DNA of 60,736 nt from Zygnema cylindricum (taxonomy: Eukaryota; Streptophyta; Zygnematophyceae; Zygnematales; Zygnemataceae): NCBI GenBank assembly GCA_037447655.1, contig JBBHKE010002292.1, forward strand, positions 1 through 60,736, given 5' to 3'. Below are positions 58,201 to 60,736 of the stretch, piece by piece. A program made the translations under genes and the position numbers. The first letter of the stretch is position 1. The number at the start of each line of letters is the position of its first letter. Below the pieces are notes generated by a model. That model worked only from the letters and a program-made list of their open reading frames with translations, made no database searches and was not told the DNA's origin.

Positions 58201-60558
58201 ATTTTTTTGGTGATTGGATTTTTTTGAAGTGTATTGTATTTCTACGATTTTAATGTTATTCAGAAGATGTATTCTTCCATTTGAACCCGCTATACCTTAC
58301 GTTTGCCTCTCTCTCCATTTTCAGTTCCCATTGCTTCTCCTTCTCCCTCTTCCTCTCCCTCTCCCCTTCCCTCTCCCTCTCTCTCCATTTGCATTTCACA
58401 TTGCTTCTCCTTCTCCCTTTCCCTCTCCCCTTCCTTATTCCATTCCCTCTCCCTCTCTCTCGATTTACATTTCCTACTGATTCTCCTTCTCCCACTCCCT
58501 CTCCCTCTCCCCTTCGTTCTCCCTCTCTCTCCATTTACCTTTTCCACTGCCTTTCCTTCTCCCTTTCCTCTTCGCTCTCCCTCTCTTTCCATTTACATTT
58601 ACCGCTTCTCCCTTTTCCTCTTTCTCTCTCCATCTCTCTCAATTTATGTTTCCCTCTGCTTCTCCTTCTCCTCTTCCCTCTCCCGCCCCGTCTCTCCTTC
58701 CCCATACCTTACGCTCTTCCTCTCTCTCTCTCTCCCTTTTCCCCTCCCTTTACAATTCCCTCTCTCTCCTTCTCCCTTTACATTTCCCTCTTCCTCTCCC
58801 TTTCCCTCTCTCTCTTTCTCCCCCTCTCTCTCTCTCTCTTGTCCCCTCAAAATTTCCCCCTCTCTCTCCCTCTCCATATCCTTATCCCTGTACATTTCCC
58901 TCTCTTTTTCTTTACATTTTCCTCTCTTTCTCCCTCACCCTCTCCTCCTCCTCTCTCGTCTTTCTTTTTCTCTTTCTAATTCCCTCTCCTTCTCCTTGAC
59001 ACCTTTCTTTCTCTCTCCCTCCCTCCCAGGTTCACATTACTAGGCTATCTCGGGACTTACTTCGCTATTGCTTCCGCCCCCTTGGCCGCCCTCTTCAACT
59101 ACTTCGCCTACCGATATTTCCCGATATATCGGGAGGAGAGTGTTCCCGGAATCGATATTATGGCGGTCACTTTTATCATTTTTTTCGGTATCGCTCCTCT
59201 GGGAATTTGTATTACCAAGTAAGGACTATCGGGGAAAAAAAAGGAAAATTTGAAGATTTGAAGATTTGAAAAAAAAATTAGGATATGAAATGAAAGTTTG
59301 TTTGTAAATCTTGTTTTGACTTCTAAAATGCTCATTTTTAAAGTAGTTATAAAAAAACGACGATTTTTAAGGTTTTTTTTCGTAAGATTTGGGAACGGGG
59401 AATAGGGAATGTTTTTTGTTATTTTTTAAGTCGTGTGAGAAACTTGAGAAGATTACGGAAAGAGGAAAAAAATTAGTAAAACTCTCCCTCGTCGCCTCTC
59501 TCTCTCTAACCCTCCCTGTCCTTTCTCTCTCTCTACCTCCCTCCCTCCTTCCCTCCCTCCCTCACTTCCTCTCTCTCTCCCTGCTCCCTTGCCCTCTTCT
59601 CCCTCTCTCTCCTCCCTCCCACAACTAGATATCGTCTCGAATTACATAAGAGCTTTTCCTAGGAATATCAACTGATCATTATTTACCCTCACACTCACCC
59701 ACTTCCCTCCCCACTCTCCCTCTCCCTCTCCCTCCCTCCCTCCCTCTCCCACCCTCTCCCCCTAGGTACCGCCTCGGCTTACGCTGGAGCCTTTTCGAGG
59801 AATACCAGCCATCCATTATTTACCTTATTTTCTTTAGCGGAATTGGGTACCACCTCCTTATTGCTATTTGCTGTCACATATTATCGGTAAATATGACTTT
59901 TGGTATAACCAAAAAAGAAGTGGAACAAACTAACTTTTTTAAGGAGGTAAGCTTTCTCTCTCTCCTCTTTCCTGTTCTCTCTCTCCTTCTTTATTCCTTT
60001 CTCCTTCCCTTCTCTCTCCCCTTTGCTCTCACCTTCTCATTCTCCTCCTCTTCTCCCCTTTTTCCTCCCATACTTGTCTCCTCCTTTATTCCTTTCTCCC
60101 TCCCTTCTCCCTCCCCTTTCTCTCTCGTTTTCGACCTCCCCTTCTCTTTTCGTTTCTCACGCCCTTCATCTCGTCCCCTTCTCTCTCCTCTTCTCTCTAC
60201 CCTCCTCTCGCCTCTTCTCCCTCTCCTTCTTTATTTCTTTCTCCCTCCCTTCTCTCTCCCCTTTGCTTTGCCCCTTCTCCCTCCCTTTCTCTACCCCCTT
60301 CTCTCTCCCCTTCTCCTTCCCCGACTCCCTCCCCATCTCTCTTTCCTTTTCTCTCCCCTTATCCTTTTTGTCATATTCTCCATCGCTCTCTCCCTCTACC
60401 TGTCTCTCACTCTCTGTTGTACTCTTTCACTCTTTTTCTCCCTCTTTTTTCTTTTCCTCATCCCTTCTCCCTCTCCCTCCTCGTACCCCATTTACCTCCT
60501 TTTCTCTTCAGATTTTTTTTTCTTTAGTTTAAAAACTTGTTCACAAAATCGTTGACAA
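51030..60558 (+). CDS. family-2 glycosyltransferase (cellulose/chitin-synthase-like), multi-exon, 3'-partial
   Basis: Spliced model, all GT-AG with matching phases: exons 51,030-51,258; 51,759-52,075; 52,449-52,712; 53,455-53,607; 53,847-53,917; 54,424-54,694; 55,605-55,775; 57,121-57,258; 57,731-58,038; 59,030-59,218; 59,766-59,946; tentatively 60,528-60,558 and onward beyond the window. The first eleven give 764 codons. The N-terminus (1-182) is hydrophilic. A membrane segment lies near 210-245. The catalytic core follows: VTVQIPVYKES (from about 318), QGGRANI..YDDG (DDG at 360-362, UDP-sugar binding), VLIDSDTR (DSD at 457-459, metal), PLVGHN..LRW (about 520) and SEDFD (ED..D, 560-563, catalytic base). 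RFRKYAFGAAE stands where a QXXRW would be expected. At least three more membrane segments follow (about 642-665, 680-702, 717-745). A processive plasma-membrane polysaccharide synthase is likely; the product is unknown. Closest wording I recall is fungal GT2 proteins. Confidence 0.85.
51259..51758 (+). other. intron 1 of the glycosyltransferase gene
   Basis: GT (CCAG|GTTTGT) to AG (GCATTCAG). Phase 1; joins the two N-terminal exons into one frame. An alternative acceptor (TTTCCAG near 51,344) would lead to a stop after about 30 codons. Confidence 0.65.
52076..52448 (+). repeat. intron 2 with CT microsatellite
   Basis: From about 52,148 to the acceptor at 52,448 the coding strand is almost entirely C and T, including a long (CT)n run at about 52,210-52,275. 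Long open frames on both strands here are repeat artefacts. Confidence 0.8.
52713..53454 (+). other. intron 3
   Basis: GTAAGA donor, GTGACAG acceptor. The pyrimidine tract at about 53,225-53,400 is nearly pure CT. A short CCCAAATTTC-type repeat occurs at about 52,730-52,810. Confidence 0.75.
53918..54423 (+). repeat. intron 5: CT-rich block followed by GA-rich block
   Basis: 53,926-54,200 is almost all pyrimidine and 54,234-54,380 almost all purine on the same strand. The two halves can pair as a long imperfect hairpin or form triplex DNA. The real acceptor (GCATTGAAG) has almost no pyrimidine tract of its own. Confidence 0.8.
55299..55604 (+). repeat. intron 6 tandem array copying the exon 7 junction
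   Basis: Units starting TTCTAAA(A/G)T at 55,299, 55,384, 55,468 and 55,568 (spacing 85, 84, 100). The last unit runs into the true acceptor and exon 7 (GAAAGTATGAATG). Unit 3 has GAAAGTATCCATAC at the same offset (+37) from its start, and the earlier units have more decayed equivalents. Confidence 0.7.
56631..57120 (+). repeat. intron 7 tandem array of four decoy exon-8 junctions
   Basis: Four copies of acceptor plus about 45 nt of exon 8 start, at 56,631, 56,762, 56,888 and 57,001. Each is preceded by CT-rich sequence ending in TAG and shares the words GAAAACGCTATATCCCATTT. The true exon starts at 57,121. Spacing is 131, 126, 113 and 120 bp. The copy at 57,001 differs from the exon only by synonymous changes over its first 14 codons; the copy at 56,888 has a stop (TGA). 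Confidence 0.9.
57598..57640 (+). repeat. intron 8 decoy of exon 9 start
   Basis: After CCACAG, about 40 nt (GGTTCCCAATACGGAAGAGC and neighbours) repeat the exon 9 start at 57,731 with about six substitutions. Offset 133 bp; the same CCTCCCTCC tract precedes both. Confidence 0.88.
58311..58660 (+). repeat. intron 9 minisatellite, about 70-bp unit
   Basis: Six or so units in the CT-rich intron share TCTCCATTTACATTTCCCAT and CTTCTCCTTCTCC. The non-pyrimidine island (TTCACATTGCTTC in unit 2) resembles the exon 10 start GTTCACATTACT at 59,030, so these may be heavily decayed decoys of that junction. Confidence 0.55.
59629..59685 (+). repeat. intron 10 decoy of exon 11 start
   Basis: After ACAACTAG, about 55 nt align with the exon 11 start at 59,766 (TA.CG.CTCG..TTAC, AGCTTTTC/AGCCTTTTC, ATTATTTACC). 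Offset 137 bp. Used as an exon it would meet an in-frame TAG after 10 codons. Confidence 0.85.
59947..60527 (+). repeat. intron 11, CT-rich
   Basis: GTAAGC donor; over 500 bp almost free of purines. Tentative acceptor TTTCTTTAG at 60,527. The upstream TCTTCAG at about 60,511 is an alternative that would give a short C-terminus. Confidence 0.55.
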
Positions 60559-60639
60559 GGTTGTTTTTTTTGTATTTTTGTACATTTTTTGCCTCCCTTC
60601 CCCTTTCCCCACCCTCTCCCTCCCCTCCTTTTTTCTCCC

Positions 60640-60736
60640 TCTTCCTCTCCCTCTCCCTCTTCCTCTCCCTCTCCCTCTCCCTCTCCCTCTCCCTCTCCCT
60701 CTCCCTCTCCCTCTCCCTCTCCCTCTCCCTCTCCCC
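60640..60736 (+). repeat. (CTCTCC)n array reaching the window end
   Basis: Near-perfect hexamer array of at least 14 units, running off the window. It follows the tentative exon 12, so is probably intronic in the same gene. Confidence 0.92.

Noticed and set aside
60023-60555. Long Ser/Leu/Pro frames in the terminal CT-rich region
   Set aside because: Low-complexity intron sequence between a good donor at 59,947 and a tentative acceptor.
1-60736. CRISPR arrays, operons, riboswitches or other prokaryotic systems
   Set aside because: Introns, LTR elements, MITEs and gene spacing show a eukaryotic nuclear sequence. The direct repeats seen are tandem minisatellites or transposon ends without unique spacers of constant length.

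Overview
This is a eukaryotic nuclear window, AT-rich and gene-poor, and most likely from a streptophyte (a land plant or charophyte alga). Three things support that. A split minus-strand gene encodes KH domains resembling plant BTR1/NOVA-like proteins. The copia elements carry a primer-binding site that pairs with the anticodon arm of initiator Met-tRNA, and its last bases fit the plant version as I remember it. A LINE relic is of a type I associate with plants. Species and lineage cannot be fixed from sequence alone. Only three host loci are evident: a Sel1-repeat gene (1-1.05 kb, +), a broken or partial KH gene (14.6-15.9 kb, -), and a large multi-exon family-2 glycosyltransferase gene (51.0 kb to the window end, +).

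Layout: 1-1.05 kb Sel1 gene; 3.1-5.6 kb decayed non-LTR reverse transcriptase relic (-); 6.4-13.8 kb degenerate Ty3/gypsy element with 1.2-kb terminal repeats, a pol relic ending in a PHD finger, and later insertions (a 744-bp Harbinger-type MITE and a 219-bp TA-flanked MITE); 14.6-15.9 kb KH exons; 16-29.4 kb AT-rich gene desert with MITEs, segmental duplications and long homopolymers; 29.5-42.5 kb an old copia element (LTRs roughly 90% alike) split by a younger copia element (32,856-39,280, LTRs about 98% alike, 5-bp target duplication); 45.3-46.3 kb solo copia LTR; 46.4-48.1 kb hAT-type debris with a BED zinc finger; 48.2-49.1 kb long inverted repeat; 51.0-60.7 kb the glycosyltransferase gene.

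The glycosyltransferase model has eleven exons with consistent phases, giving 764 codons, plus a possible twelfth exon near the window end. It retains the DDG, DSD and ED..D motifs and several membrane segments. Its introns are extraordinarily pyrimidine-rich. At several junctions (exons 7, 8, 9, 11, more weakly 10) the intron contains tandem or single degraded copies of its own 3' splice site together with the first 20-60 nt of the downstream exon. I regard this recurrent acceptor-plus-exon-start duplication as the most unusual signal here.

Other notable signals: tRNA-like (A-box/B-box) segments in antisense orientation inside the LTRs of two copia families and in a solo LTR; overlap of the gag start codon with the half-tRNA primer-binding site; a hAT-type MITE family with homopolymeric C/G cores; and a 373-bp-arm inverted repeat just upstream of a hAT BED-finger fragment. 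All coordinates and similarities were read by eye; no database search was run.
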